A stretch of 64,000 nt of DNA from JAKANT01 sp035502095 (GTDB taxonomy: Bacteria > Pseudomonadota > Gammaproteobacteria > Burkholderiales > Burkholderiaceae_F). The stretch spans positions 1 through 64,000 of the forward strand of contig DATJUX010000008.1 of NCBI GenBank assembly GCA_035502095.1, in the 5' to 3' direction. The notes under the pieces are model-generated. The model searched no databases and was not told the origin of the DNA. It saw only the letters and a list, made by a program, of their open reading frames with translations. Shown here in pieces: positions 7,943 to 16,559 of this stretch; the first letter of the stretch is position 1, and every line of letters starts with the position of its first letter. The translations under genes were made by a program, and so were the position numbers.

Positions 7943-9964
7943 GTGTTCGTCGACGTCATCGTTGATCGGCCGCTGCCAGGGCCTCTGGTCTACAGGCTCG
8001 CAGACGCGCCCCACGCCGCCGAAGTTGTCGGCCGTCGTGTGGTGGTGCCGCTCGGGCGCGGCGAGACGATCGGGGTTGTCGTCGGTGTCAACGCAAGTCC
8101 GGTTGTCGAGCCGGCCAGGATCCGCCTGGTGCGCCGCGTGCTGACAGAGGTCGGTGCGCTTTCGGACCATTGGCTTGCATTGACTCGCTTCGCGGCGACG
8201 TACTACCAACATTCCTGGGGCGAAGTCGCCATCCCCGCGCTTCCGCACCTGTTGCGCAAAGTCCCCGGAGCACGTTTCGAGGCTTCGCTTGCGCGCATGC
8301 GCAGGACAGGAGAGCCGCGCGCGTCCGGCCCGGCGGGGCTGCGCGAGCTCACTGCAGAACAACTCGCCGCCGCCGCCGCGATCGTCGCCGCCCGCAACTT
8401 CCAGGCTTTCCTGCTCTACGGTGTCACCGGAAGCGGCAAGACCGAGGTCTACCTCGAAGCTATCGCGGAGCGGCTCGGCCGGATCGAAGGGGCGCAGGCC
8501 CTGATCCTGGTGCCGGAGATCAACCTCACGCCGCAAGTCGAGGAGCGCCTGCGCGCCCGCTTCGCCGGAATGCCGATCGTAAGCTTGCACAGCGGGCTCA
8601 CCGACGTGGAGCGCGCCGCGGCCTGGCTCGCGGCGCACGAAGGAAGAGCCCGCGTGGTGCTCGGGACGCGGCTCGCCGTCTTCGCGTCGCTGCCAACGCT
8701 CGCGATGATCGTGGTCGACGAAGAACACGATGCGTCATTCAAGGCGGGCGATGGCGCGCGCTATTCCGCGCGGGACCTCGCGGTCAAGCGCGCGCAGATG
8801 GCAGCCCTGCCGGTGGTGCTCGGCTCCGCGACGCCATCGCTGGAGTCGTGGCGCCGCGCGCGCGACGATCGTTATCGACTGCTCACTCTGGCAGCGCGCG
8901 CAGGCGCTGCCGCAAAGCACGAGCCGCCGAAGATCGAGTGCGTCGATCTGCGTGCCGAAGCGCCGCTGCAAGGGCTTGCACCGAAGGTCCGCGAGGCGGT
9001 TGCCGCTACCGTCGCCCGTGGTGAACAGGCGATCGTCTTCATCAACCGCCGCGGGTACGCGCCGGTGATCGCGTGCGCGGCCTGCGGCTGGATGTCGTCG
9101 TGCCATCGCTGCGCGACGTTCACGGCCTTCCACAAGACAGACGGGACCCTGCGTTGCCACCATTGCGGCTGGCAGTCGCGCGTGCCGTCGGCCTGCCCCA
9201 CGTGCGGCAACCCCGGGCTGGCCGCGGTTGGACACGGCACGCAGCGTGTCGAAGAGGCCCTGCACGAATTGCTTCCTGCCGCACGGATCGAGCGCATCGA
9301 TCGCGACACGACCCAGCGGCGCAACGCAGTGCGCGAGGCACTCGCCGCGGTCCATTCCGGCGCGGTCGACCTTCTCGTAGGAACGCAGATGATCGCCAAG
9401 GGCCACGATTTCCGGCGTGTCGCCCTGGTCGCGATCCTGAATGCCGACGCGCAACTGGTGGCCCAGGATTTCCGCGCGCCGGAGCGGTTGTTCGCCGTCC
9501 TCATGCAAGTGGCGGGCCGCGCTGGTCGCGCCGGGCAGGCAAGCAGAGTTCTCGTCCAGACCCGCTTCCCGGGGCATCCGCTGTTCGCCGCACTGGCACG
9601 CCTCGACTACCGCGCCTTCGCCGAGCGCGAACTAGCCGAGCGCGCATCCGCGCGCATGCCGCCGTTCGTCTCCCAGGCGTTGCTGCGGGCCGAAGCGCGC
9701 TCCTTGTCGGCGGCGCTCGACTTTCTGCGCGCGGCCGCGCAAGCCGGCACCAAGACTGCCGGGGACGCGGCGATTGCCTTGTACGATGCGGTTCCGATGC
9801 CGCTCGCGAAGCTTGCAGGCGTGCATCGGGCGCAACTGCTGGTCGAATCGCCCTCGCGCCAGGCGCTGCAGCGCTGGTTGCCGCGGTGGCTTAACGATGT
9901 GCGCGAGATGCAATTTGCCCGGCGGGTGCGCTGGCAGGTCGAGGTCGATCCGCAGGAGATCTGA
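7943..9964 (+). CDS. priA: Primosomal protein N', replication restart helicase
   Basis: PriA is a superfamily 2 DNA helicase that recognises stalled forks and reloads the replisome. The 673-residue protein begins with the PriA DNA-binding domain (PLPGPLVYRLAD). Walker A GVTGSGKT is at residues 160-167 and the Walker B DEEH box at 259-262. The zinc-binding insert has paired cysteines (CAACGWMSSCHRC, then CHHCG and CPTCG). The C-terminal helicase motif includes LVGTQMIAKGHDF. The GTG start at 7943 gives the usual N-terminus. It is somewhat shorter than the E. coli protein but no motif is missing. Confidence 0.97.
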   Translation: MFVDVIVDRPLPGPLVYRLADAPHAAEVVGRRVVVPLGRGETIGVVVGVNASPVVEPARIRLVRRVLTEVGALSDHWLALTRFAATYYQHSWGEVAIPALPHLLRKVPGARFEASLARMRRTGEPRASGPAGLRELTAEQLAAAAAIVAARNFQAFLLYGVTGSGKTEVYLEAIAERLGRIEGAQALILVPEINLTPQVEERLRARFAGMPIVSLHSGLTDVERAAAWLAAHEGRARVVLGTRLAVFASLPTLAMIVVDEEHDASFKAGDGARYSARDLAVKRAQMAALPVVLGSATPSLESWRRARDDRYRLLTLAARAGAAAKHEPPKIECVDLRAEAPLQGLAPKVREAVAATVARGEQAIVFINRRGYAPVIACAACGWMSSCHRCATFTAFHKTDGTLRCHHCGWQSRVPSACPTCGNPGLAAVGHGTQRVEEALHELLPAARIERIDRDTTQRRNAVREALAAVHSGAVDLLVGTQMIAKGHDFRRVALVAILNADAQLVAQDFRAPERLFAVLMQVAGRAGRAGQASRVLVQTRFPGHPLFAALARLDYRAFAERELAERASARMPPFVSQALLRAEARSLSAALDFLRAAAQAGTKTAGDAAIALYDAVPMPLAKLAGVHRAQLLVESPSRQALQRWLPRWLNDVREMQFARRVRWQVEVDPQEI

Positions 9965-10014
9965 CGGAATAAACCGGCGCGGCGGTCTGTTTGCGAGGCA
10001 GACCATGCGCAACG

Positions 10015-10560
10015 ATGCGGCAGGGCGACTCGGTGCCATCCGGCTTCACCGTTGAGCAGTTGCAGGCGCAGATACCGCGCCTGCGCCGCTATGCGCGAGC
10101 GCTGACGGGCTCGCGCGATGCGGCGGACGATCTTGTACAGGATGCGCTCGAGCGCGCCTGGACGAAACGCGCACTGTGGCGGCCGGATTCGAATCTGCGC
10201 GCTTGGTTGTTCGCGGTCATGCACAACGTGTTCGTGAACGGTGTGAAGCGCACCCGCCCGATGGCCTCGCTGGATGCGCTGAACGAGGACGGCAGCGCCG
10301 AACCTGTCGCCGGCAACGCGAGCGCGGAAACGGATGCCACGTTGCACGACATGAGCGCCGCGCTGGCGCAGCTGCCGGATGAACAGCGTCGGGTCGTGTT
10401 GCTTGTGGGGCTGGAACAGTTGACGTATTCAGAAGCGGCGGAGGCGCTCGAAATTCCGATCGGGACGGTCATGTCGCGCCTGTCGCGCGGTCGCGACCGC
10501 CTGCGTCAACTCCTCGACGAGCGCAACGCCGGTCGTAACGGGCTGCGACGGGTGAAATGA
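10015..10560 (+). CDS. ECF-type RNA polymerase sigma factor
   Basis: This 181-residue protein is a group 4 sigma factor. Region 2 is seen as QIPRLRRYARALTGSRDAAD, continuing DLVQDALERAW, and region 4 as LAQLPDEQRRVVLLVGLEQL, with the helix-turn-helix TYSEAAEALEIPIGTVMSRLSRGRDRL. There is no region 1 or 3, as usual. ATG 10015 is preferred over a TTG at 9991. Its last four bases overlap the start of the next gene, a membrane anti-sigma factor, so the two are translationally coupled. The controlling stimulus and regulon cannot be read from the sequence. Confidence 0.92.
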   Translation: MRQGDSVPSGFTVEQLQAQIPRLRRYARALTGSRDAADDLVQDALERAWTKRALWRPDSNLRAWLFAVMHNVFVNGVKRTRPMASLDALNEDGSAEPVAGNASAETDATLHDMSAALAQLPDEQRRVVLLVGLEQLTYSEAAEALEIPIGTVMSRLSRGRDRLRQLLDERNAGRNGLRRVK

Positions 10561-11345
10561 AGATGCGCAGAGGGTTGAGCGAGGAAATCCTGCACGCCTA
10601 CGTCGACGGCGGGCTGACCTCGGACGAGCGCGGCGCGGTCGAAGCGCATCTCGCCCTGCACCCCGAGACCGCGGCCCGCGTGCGCGCCTGGGCCGGACAG
10701 AACGAAGCCTTGCACCGGTTGTTCGACCCGGTGCTCGACGAGCCGCACACGCTCAAGGTCGAGACGCGCAAGCGCGTGGCGCCGCCGCCGTTCTTCTGGC
10801 GCAACGTGGCTGCGCTGGCGGCGACCCTGGTGACCGGTATCGCGGTCGGCTTCGTCGCCCACGACTACTGGACGCCTGCGTCGGGTCCGGCGCGGGCCTC
10901 GATCGCACGGCTGGCGCTGCTTGCGCACGCGGCCTACGTTCCCGAGGTCCGCCACCCGGTCGAGGTCACCGCGCGCGAGGAGCAGCACCTGATAGCCTGG
11001 TTGTCGAAGCGCCTCGACGCGCCGCTCAAGGCTCCGTCGCTGCTGCAATCCGGCTATCAGCTGCTCGGGGGTCGCCTGCTGCCGGCATTCGCGAGTGCAT
11101 CACCGGCGGACAAGGCCTCGCCCGTGGCGCTGTTGATGTACGAAAACGCGCAGGGCAAGCGGCTGTCGCTGCTGGTCCGGCGCGAGGCGCCGAACACGGA
11201 TACCGCCTTTCGTTTCATGCAGGACGGACGCACGTCCGTTTTCTACTGGATCGACGGGCCGTTCGGGTACGCGCTGGTGGGCGATGTCAGCAAGGATGAG
11301 CTCGCGGTGCTCGCCCGGCTCGTATACCAGCAGCTCAATCCGTGA
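10557..11345 (+). CDS. Transmembrane anti-sigma factor
   Basis: This 262-residue protein has a cytoplasmic N-terminal segment typical of anti-sigma factors (ILHAYVDGGLTSDERGAVEA and HLALHPETAARVRAWAGQNE). One membrane helix follows (VAALAATLVTGIAVGFVAHD, about residues 83-102) and then a periplasmic domain of roughly 160 residues. The zinc anti-sigma motif HxxxCxxC is absent; no cysteine is visible in that region. It overlaps the sigma gene by ATGA. By family precedent it holds the partner sigma factor at the membrane until released by an envelope or redox signal. Confidence 0.85.
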   Translation: MKMRRGLSEEILHAYVDGGLTSDERGAVEAHLALHPETAARVRAWAGQNEALHRLFDPVLDEPHTLKVETRKRVAPPPFFWRNVAALAATLVTGIAVGFVAHDYWTPASGPARASIARLALLAHAAYVPEVRHPVEVTAREEQHLIAWLSKRLDAPLKAPSLLQSGYQLLGGRLLPAFASASPADKASPVALLMYENAQGKRLSLLVRREAPNTDTAFRFMQDGRTSVFYWIDGPFGYALVGDVSKDELAVLARLVYQQLNP

Positions 11346-11357
11346 GTCGAAGCGGCA

Positions 11358-11867
11358 TCACTTCGCCGGCGGGGGAGCCTCGGGCTCCTTGAACTTTCCG
11401 CCGCCCATGTTGGCAAGGTACGCGACGGCGCGCGCCACCTCGATGGGATCGAGGTCGGCGTTGCCGCCCTTGGGCGGCATCGCCTTGAAGCCCTCGGTCG
11501 CGTGCTTTAGGAGGGTCTCGAAGCCCTCCTTGATCCGGGGCGCCCACGCCGCCGCGTCACCAGCCTTCGGGGCACCAGCCGCGCCCGTGCCATGACAGGC
11601 CGCGCACGTGACGTTGTAGACCGCCTCGCCGGTTTGCAGAGTCTTTGCACCACCACCGCCCTCGGCGAAGGCGACGGTCCCGATCGGGCGCAATCGTTCG
11701 GCCACGGCTTCGGGCGACATCGACTCGGTGCCGGCGTTCGGAACGCTCTGACCGGCGACGTACTTGGCGAGCAGGATGATGATCGTGATCGGGACCACAA
11801 ACGCCAGCACGATGACGATCGCCAGTTGTCGCGGCGTCTTGATGGGTGATACGTGCTGGTCGTGCAT
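11358..11867 (-). CDS. Membrane-anchored c-type cytochrome (cytochrome c5-like)
   Basis: This 169-residue protein has one N-terminal membrane helix (residues 15-38) that probably anchors a periplasmic haem domain. The c-haem motif is C88-A-A-C91-H92. A later MPPKGG segment supplies the methionine ligand, as in cytochrome c5 family proteins. The start at 11867 (MHDQHVSPIKTP) is chosen because the longer frame runs into the tRNA. It is convergent with the anti-sigma gene, 12 bases apart. It probably carries electrons near terminal oxidases, but the partner is unknown. Confidence 0.9.
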   Translation of the reverse strand: MHDQHVSPIKTPRQLAIVIVLAFVVPITIIILLAKYVAGQSVPNAGTESMSPEAVAERLRPIGTVAFAEGGGGAKTLQTGEAVYNVTCAACHGTGAAGAPKAGDAAAWAPRIKEGFETLLKHATEGFKAMPPKGGNADLDPIEVARAVAYLANMGGGKFKEPEAPPPAK

Positions 11868-12008
11868 CGGCGTCAGCTCCGCTGCGCTTGCTGGAGATTG
11901 GCAAGGGGCGGCAGTATAGCCGCGCCTCCGCCCCGCTCCGCGCGAGCGCGCTGCATCGGCGGTAGCAGCGACGGGCGCCCGGTGAAGCAGGTATCCTCGC
12001 GTCCTCAC

Positions 12009-12084
12009 GCGCCTGTAGCTCAGTGGATAGAGTGACGGCCTCCGAAGCCGTAGGTCGCAGGTTCGACTCCTGTCAGGCGCGCCA
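12009..12084 (+). tRNA. tRNA-Arg (anticodon CCG)
   Basis: The acceptor arms GCGCCTG (12009-12015) and CAGGCGC (12074-12080) pair fully and are followed by G and an encoded CCA. The anticodon stem ACGGC/GCCGT encloses the loop CTCCGAA, giving anticodon CCG, which reads CGG. The T-arm has GGTTCGACTCC. No integrated element or repeated 3' end was found beside it. Confidence 0.96.
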
Positions 12085-12142
12085 TCGCCGCCAGCGGCCC
12101 GGCGGTTCGGCACGCAGCCGCCAATCGCCGCAACCACCCCGC

Positions 12143-12751
12143 ATGCTCGAACCCGCGTTCGCCCTGCTCGGCGCAACGGTCACGTGGCTGGAACTCTGGG
12201 CGTTCCTGCTCGCCCTCGCTTGCGTGATCTGCACCGTGTTCGAGATCCATTGGGGCTGGCCGTTGGCCTTCATCAGCAGCCTGCTCTATGCATGGCTGTT
12301 CGTCTCGTCGAAGCTCTACGGCGAAGGCGGCTTGCAGTTGTTCTTCGCCGCGACGGCAGTCTGGGGGTGGTGGCAGTGGCTGTTCGGCCGGCGCGCCGGT
12401 GCCGGCGGCGAGTCGGAACCGCTGGCGGTCGCGCGCTTAAGATCGCTCTCCCGGCTTGCCCTCGTCGGGCTTTGGATGATCGCGTGGCCGGCAACCGGAC
12501 TCCTTCTCGCGCACATCACCGACACCGACGTGCCCTACCTCGACGCCTTCCCGACGGTCGGCAGCGTGATCGGCCAGGTCATGTTGGCCCGCAAGTTCAT
12601 CGAGAACTGGCCGGTCTGGCTCGTCGTCAATGTCGCGAGTGTCGGCGTGTTCGCCTACAAGGGCCTTACGCTGACGGTGGTTCTCTACGTCATCTTCGCG
12701 CTGCTGGCGCTGGCGGGCTGGCTGCGCTGGGCCCGCGTGCAGGCCGGATGA
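12143..12751 (+). CDS. PnuC-family vitamin transporter (nicotinamide riboside or thiamine)
   Basis: This 202-residue inner-membrane protein has about seven helices. It begins LELWAFLLALACVICTVFEI and shows FISSLLYAWLFVSSKLYGEGGLQ, the PnuC family core. The late motif W-P-V-W-L-V-V-N in ENWPVWLVVN matches the W-x-x-W ligand-binding signature. The family moves vitamins by facilitated diffusion, trapped by phosphorylation inside. The stop overlaps the start of a NadR-like kinase (ATGA), fitting transport plus trapping. A TPP riboswitch starts right after the kinase gene, so the substrate may be thiamine (PnuT) rather than nicotinamide riboside. The specific substrate is not settled. Confidence 0.88.
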   Translation: MLEPAFALLGATVTWLELWAFLLALACVICTVFEIHWGWPLAFISSLLYAWLFVSSKLYGEGGLQLFFAATAVWGWWQWLFGRRAGAGGESEPLAVARLRSLSRLALVGLWMIAWPATGLLLAHITDTDVPYLDAFPTVGSVIGQVMLARKFIENWPVWLVVNVASVGVFAYKGLTLTVVLYVIFALLALAGWLRWARVQAG

Positions 12752-13290
12752 CGCCGCGCAAAGTCGCAATCGTCGGCGGCGAATGCACCGGGAAGACGGT
12801 CCTCTGCCAGGCGCTTGCCGCGCGTTTGCCGGGCGTGTGGGTGCCGGAGTACCTGCGTGAATTCGTCGAGCGACGCGGTCGCGTGCCGGAGGCGGGGGAC
12901 CAGGCGTCGATCCTCGCGGCACAAATCGAAGGGGAAGCCGCTGCCACCCGGACCGCCGCGCTCGCGGAAGTACGCTGGGTGGCCTGCGATTCGGCGCCGA
13001 TCGCGACCGCGATCTACAGCGAGATGTATTTCGACGATCGCACCCTTTACGCGGCGGCCGATCGGCATCACACCGGTTACGCGCTGACCCTGCTCACGGA
13101 CCTCGATCTCGCATGGGAGCCCGACGGCTTGCAGCGCGACGGGCCGGCGATTCGCGCCGAGTTCCACGCCCGTGTCCAGGCCTGGCTGCGAGCGCACGCG
13201 GCACCGTACGCGCTGGTCCAGGGCAGCGGTGAAACTCGCACCGCTTCCGCCGTGGCGGCGCTGCTCGCCGTAGAATCGGTCTCACGCTAG
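12748..13290 (+). CDS. NadR-like AAA/P-loop kinase (vitamin kinase candidate)
   Basis: This 180-residue protein has a P-loop at residues 10-17 (GGECTGKT) and resembles the ribosylnicotinamide kinase domain of NadR: VPEYLREFVERRGRVPEAGD and WVACDSAPIATAIYSEMYF are typical. It lacks the NMN adenylyltransferase and DNA-binding domains of full NadR. It overlaps the PnuC-family gene by four bases and probably phosphorylates the imported vitamin so that it cannot leave. If the transporter is a thiamine carrier, this could be a thiamine kinase instead. Its last bases form the 5' strand of the riboswitch P1 helix. Confidence 0.82.
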   Translation: MTPRKVAIVGGECTGKTVLCQALAARLPGVWVPEYLREFVERRGRVPEAGDQASILAAQIEGEAAATRTAALAEVRWVACDSAPIATAIYSEMYFDDRTLYAAADRHHTGYALTLLTDLDLAWEPDGLQRDGPAIRAEFHARVQAWLRAHAAPYALVQGSGETRTASAVAALLAVESVSR

Positions 13291-13393
13291 GGGTCCCGCA
13301 CAAATCCGCGCCATATGGCGTGGTCCACCTCGGGTGGACGGGTGAGAGACACCCTTCGAACCTGACCAAGTTAAGACTTGCGCAGGGAAGCGT
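13284..13393 (+). ncRNA. TPP riboswitch (THI element)
   Basis: The aptamer core is visible: GTGAGA (13342-13347) and ACCCTTCGAACCTGA (13351-13365). A P4 hairpin CAAGT/ACTTG follows and then GCGCAGGGAAG. P1 pairs ACGCT (13284-13288) with AGCGT (13389-13393), and GTCCACC/GGTGGAC forms a variable P3 arm. The 5' end overlaps the stop codon of the NadR-like gene. The receptor gene starts about 88 bases downstream. No T-tract terminator is evident, so control may act on translation or Rho. Confidence 0.93.
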
Positions 13394-13481
13394 CGGCAAC
13401 ACGTCGTTCGCGTCGAGGGCTTTTCGCTCGCGCGGTGGCCGCTGCCAAGCGCCGACCTGCCATCGTTACGGAGCACGCGCG

Positions 13482-15662
13482 ATGGCATCGATCACCCGCT
13501 TTTTCCTGAGCGTGGGCCTGCTCGCCGCGGCAACGGCAAGCAACGCGCAGAGCGTCGACTCCGGCGCCACCGCAGAGTTGCCGAAACAAACGGTCGTCGG
13601 CCACGCGCCCGGTCCTGCGACCGAACCGGCCGAGGTCGTGCAGTTCAGCGACGCTCCGCTCGGCACCACGCCGGCGGCAGTCGATGTCGTCGACACGCGC
13701 GATCTGCGCGAAGCGGGCGTGCGCAGCCTGTCCGCCATGGCGCGTGGCCTGCCGTGGGTGCGCGATGCCTACAACACGGTCGGATACATCGAAGATTTCA
13801 TGGTGCGCGGCTTCCTGCTCGACAGCACCACGATCCTCAACTACCAGCGCAACGGACTGCCGGTCTCCAACTACGCGCCGATCGCATTCGAGAACAAGGA
13901 GGAGGTCCAGATCCTGCGCGGCCTCAACGGCGCGCTCGCCGGCGCGAGCAATCCGGGCGGCATCGTGGACTACATCACCAAGCGCCCGGCCGCCACCGAG
14001 CTGCGCGAAGCCAATGCGGAGGTCTCGGAGCGCGGTACATGGATCGTCAGCGGCGATATCAGCGAGCGCACTGGCCCGCTGGGGTATCGCTTCAACCTCG
14101 CGGCGGAGGAGCGGCGGCCGATTGCGCGCGATGCGCCGGGCAGCCGCCTGTTCGCGGCCGGCGCGATGGACCTGAAGCTGCCCAACGACGGGTTGTTCCA
14201 GTTCGAAATCGAATGGCAGCACTACAAACAGATCAGCGTCCCGGGGTTCGGCCTTATCGACAAGAACGGCGACGGCATCGCCGAAACGCTCCCGGCACCC
14301 ATCGATCCGCGCATCAACCTCAACAACCAGCCCTGGTCGCTGCCGTTCGAAAGCCGCAACGTCGTGGGCACGGTGAGCTACGAGCAGCCGGTCAGCGCGG
14401 TATGGAATATCGGGGTGCGCGCGCTCGTGCAGCGCATCCTGACCAACGACCGCATCGCATTTCCGGACGGATGCAGCTCGGGCCCCGTATACGTCTATCC
14501 CGGACTATGCGGCAACTACGACGTCGATATCTACGACTATCGCAGCAACGACGAGGTCCGCCGCACCCGCTCGTCCGAGGCGTACGCGATCGCGCGTTTC
14601 GACACTGCGGGCATCGGGCAGCGGGTTCAATTCGGCGCGCGGGTGACGCGCTATTCGGAGCGGCTGCCACCGCTGCAGGCCTATAACTTCGTCGGCACCG
14701 AAAACGTGTTCGCGCCGGTCGACCTGCCGCCCGATCCGACGCTTTCGGTCGTCAACACGGACCGCGACGTGGGCATGGACGAGCTCTACGCCTACGACAC
14801 CCTGCAGTTCGGACCTGCCTGGTCCGCGACGATCGGCGCACGCTACATCCACTACCGGACCAGCAGTACGCTCAACGACGGCACGCAAGCGGTGGCCTTG
14901 AGCGACACCATCGTCACGCCGTGGGGCGCGGTCGGCTGGAAGCCTTGGACGGGCGGCTACTTCTACCTGTCCGCCGGTACCGGTATCCAAGCCGAAGTGG
15001 TGCCCAACCGTCCCACGGACTTCGCGAATGCCGGCCAGGTCCTGCCGGTCGGGCACAGCCGGCAAGTCGAGCTCGGGTACAAACAGGCGCTGGGCGTCGA
15101 TGGCCACCTCGACGTCGCACTGTTCGACATCCACGTGCCGTACGCGGAGAACCTGCCGCAGGCATCCGGCCCGCCGCTGCGCGTCGCCAACACGCGTACC
15201 GTCGAGCACCGTGGCGTCGAAATCGCCCTGGCGCAGTCGGACGCGCGTTCCATCGCGCTCGACCTCAAAGCGACGTACCTCGACGCCCGCATCGATCGAA
15301 GCATCGATCCCACGCTGGTGGGCAAGCGTGTGACCAACGTGCCGGAGTTCGCCGCGGCCCTGGGAGCCAACCTGCGACCGCTTGAATCCGTCGACCTCTG
15401 GTGGCGCAACCTGGTTACCTACACGAGCACCAAGGAGGTGTTGGCCGACAACAGCGTGGCGCTGCCGTCGAGCTGGCAGTGGGACACCGCTCTGCTCTGG
15501 TCGCCCGCGGCAGCCTACCCCCGGGCGCAATTGCGCTTCGGCGTCGACAACGTGACCAACCGGCACTACTGGCGCGAAGCGCCGACCGCCTCATGGGGTG
15601 CGACATATCTCTTTCCGGCGCAGCCGCGAACGTATCGCGCTGGCGTGACCGTGCAGTGGTAG
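13482..15662 (+). CDS. TonB-dependent receptor under TPP riboswitch control (thiamine-related uptake)
   Basis: This 726-residue receptor has a signal peptide (RFFLSVGLLAAATASNAQ) and a plug domain with EDFMVRGFLLDSTTILNYQR, then KEEVQILRGLNGALAGASNP and GGIVDYITKRPA. This is the siderophore-receptor-like subgroup. It ends VTVQW with the usual C-terminal aromatic residue. ATG 13482 is the first start that gives a signal peptide. The riboswitch upstream implies repression when thiamine pyrophosphate is plentiful, so the ligand is most likely thiamine or a precursor. The upstream PnuC-family transporter and kinase could complete the uptake route. The ligand is inferred from regulation, not from the barrel sequence. 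Confidence 0.9.
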   Translation: MASITRFFLSVGLLAAATASNAQSVDSGATAELPKQTVVGHAPGPATEPAEVVQFSDAPLGTTPAAVDVVDTRDLREAGVRSLSAMARGLPWVRDAYNTVGYIEDFMVRGFLLDSTTILNYQRNGLPVSNYAPIAFENKEEVQILRGLNGALAGASNPGGIVDYITKRPAATELREANAEVSERGTWIVSGDISERTGPLGYRFNLAAEERRPIARDAPGSRLFAAGAMDLKLPNDGLFQFEIEWQHYKQISVPGFGLIDKNGDGIAETLPAPIDPRINLNNQPWSLPFESRNVVGTVSYEQPVSAVWNIGVRALVQRILTNDRIAFPDGCSSGPVYVYPGLCGNYDVDIYDYRSNDEVRRTRSSEAYAIARFDTAGIGQRVQFGARVTRYSERLPPLQAYNFVGTENVFAPVDLPPDPTLSVVNTDRDVGMDELYAYDTLQFGPAWSATIGARYIHYRTSSTLNDGTQAVALSDTIVTPWGAVGWKPWTGGYFYLSAGTGIQAEVVPNRPTDFANAGQVLPVGHSRQVELGYKQALGVDGHLDVALFDIHVPYAENLPQASGPPLRVANTRTVEHRGVEIALAQSDARSIALDLKATYLDARIDRSIDPTLVGKRVTNVPEFAAALGANLRPLESVDLWWRNLVTYTSTKEVLADNSVALPSSWQWDTALLWSPAAAYPRAQLRFGVDNVTNRHYWREAPTASWGATYLFPAQPRTYRAGVTVQW

Positions 15663-15686
15663 GGGCACAACCTGCCCCGTCGCGGC

Positions 15687-16205
15687 TTATGCGCACGCTG
15701 CACCTTGCACCGTGCGCACCGACGCGGCAGAAAAGCACAGCGTGCGCGCGTTGCCGTCCAGAGTCAGCGTGAGACGGCCGAGCACCAGGCCGTTCGAGCC
15801 CGGGCGGCGCAATAGGCCGAAGTGATCGAAGCTCAGCACGTGGCCGTCGAAGGCCCCGAAGGCGGCGGCGACGGTCATGCGGTCAGGAACCGCCTCGAAG
15901 GTGCGCACGATCGTCTCGCCGCCGTCGAGGCGGCCGTTGTCGTTGGCGTCGATGAACACGTGCCAGCCCGACGACCAGTCGAGTCCGCGGCGGGGCGCGA
16001 TCGCAACACGCCCGTGGCGTGACGTCGCTTCCGCACGCGCGATGCCGACCGCAAGAACCAGGTCATTGGTGGTGGTGGTCAGACGCAGCCGCTCGAGCGC
16101 GCTCTGGAACGCGGGCACCGCGCTTGCGTACAGCATCGCGGCCACGGCAAGCGTGACGATGACCTCGATCAGGGTGACACCGCGCACCCGCTTGCGCTTC
16201 GACAT
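15687..16205 (-). CDS. GspH/FimT family pseudopilin (minus-strand copy)
   Basis: This 172-residue protein starts with a short basic leader and a class III prepilin site, RVRG followed by VTLIEV, cleavage after Gly9 with Glu at mature position 5. The hydrophobic helix VTLAVAAMLYASAVPAFQ follows. The globular part has DWSSGWHVFIDANDNGRLDG, the loop usual in FimT/GspH. It is transcribed away from the first pilus operon, sharing a 354-base divergent upstream region. It is probably a minor pilin that helps start type IV pilus assembly. The start at 16205 is chosen for leader length; an upstream one at 16253 is possible. Confidence 0.85.
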   Translation of the reverse strand: MSKRKRVRGVTLIEVIVTLAVAAMLYASAVPAFQSALERLRLTTTTNDLVLAVGIARAEATSRHGRVAIAPRRGLDWSSGWHVFIDANDNGRLDGGETIVRTFEAVPDRMTVAAAFGAFDGHVLSFDHFGLLRRPGSNGLVLGRLTLTLDGNARTLCFSAASVRTVQGAACA

Positions 16206-16559
16206 CGCACGGTTGCATCGCCGCTGCATGACGAAGCGATTGTCGGAAAGCACCCCGCGTCCGGCTCGCCGCGAATGCGAGGGGAGCTATTGGGGCGCGC
16301 CGCCGTACTACGCAAAGCGCGGTGCTACGAATGCGAGTCAAGCGTATCCGCGTCCATCCCGTGCCCTTCATCCGAGTGCACTAGCGAGGCGCAAACACGG
16401 TATCGCGTCGCTGTGAACTTGAGGGCCGCTCGTCGGACCGCGTCAGCCGCACGCTCTGGCAGGCGGCGCCGCTCTCCGGCGGGTGGCAATAATCCGCGCA
16501 CACCATGCAGCGCGAACCTCGCGCCTGCATCCTTAAACGATCGACTGAGGGAGGCGTCA
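16206..16559. other. Divergent upstream region of two pseudopilin genes
   Basis: This 354-base region between divergent FimT/FimU-type genes has no credible ORF or tRNA. It must hold promoters for both directions. No convincing sigma-70 pair was found. TGGCAAT at 16484-16490 resembles a sigma-54 -24 element but lacks a proper -12 TTGC. Confidence 0.5.

Noticed and set aside
12009..12142. Integration site at tRNA-Arg
   Set aside because: No integrase and no repeated tRNA 3' end were found in the window.
16484..16500. Sigma-54 promoter before fimU-A
   Set aside because: TGGCAAT fits the -24 element, but the -12 TTGC is missing at the right distance.
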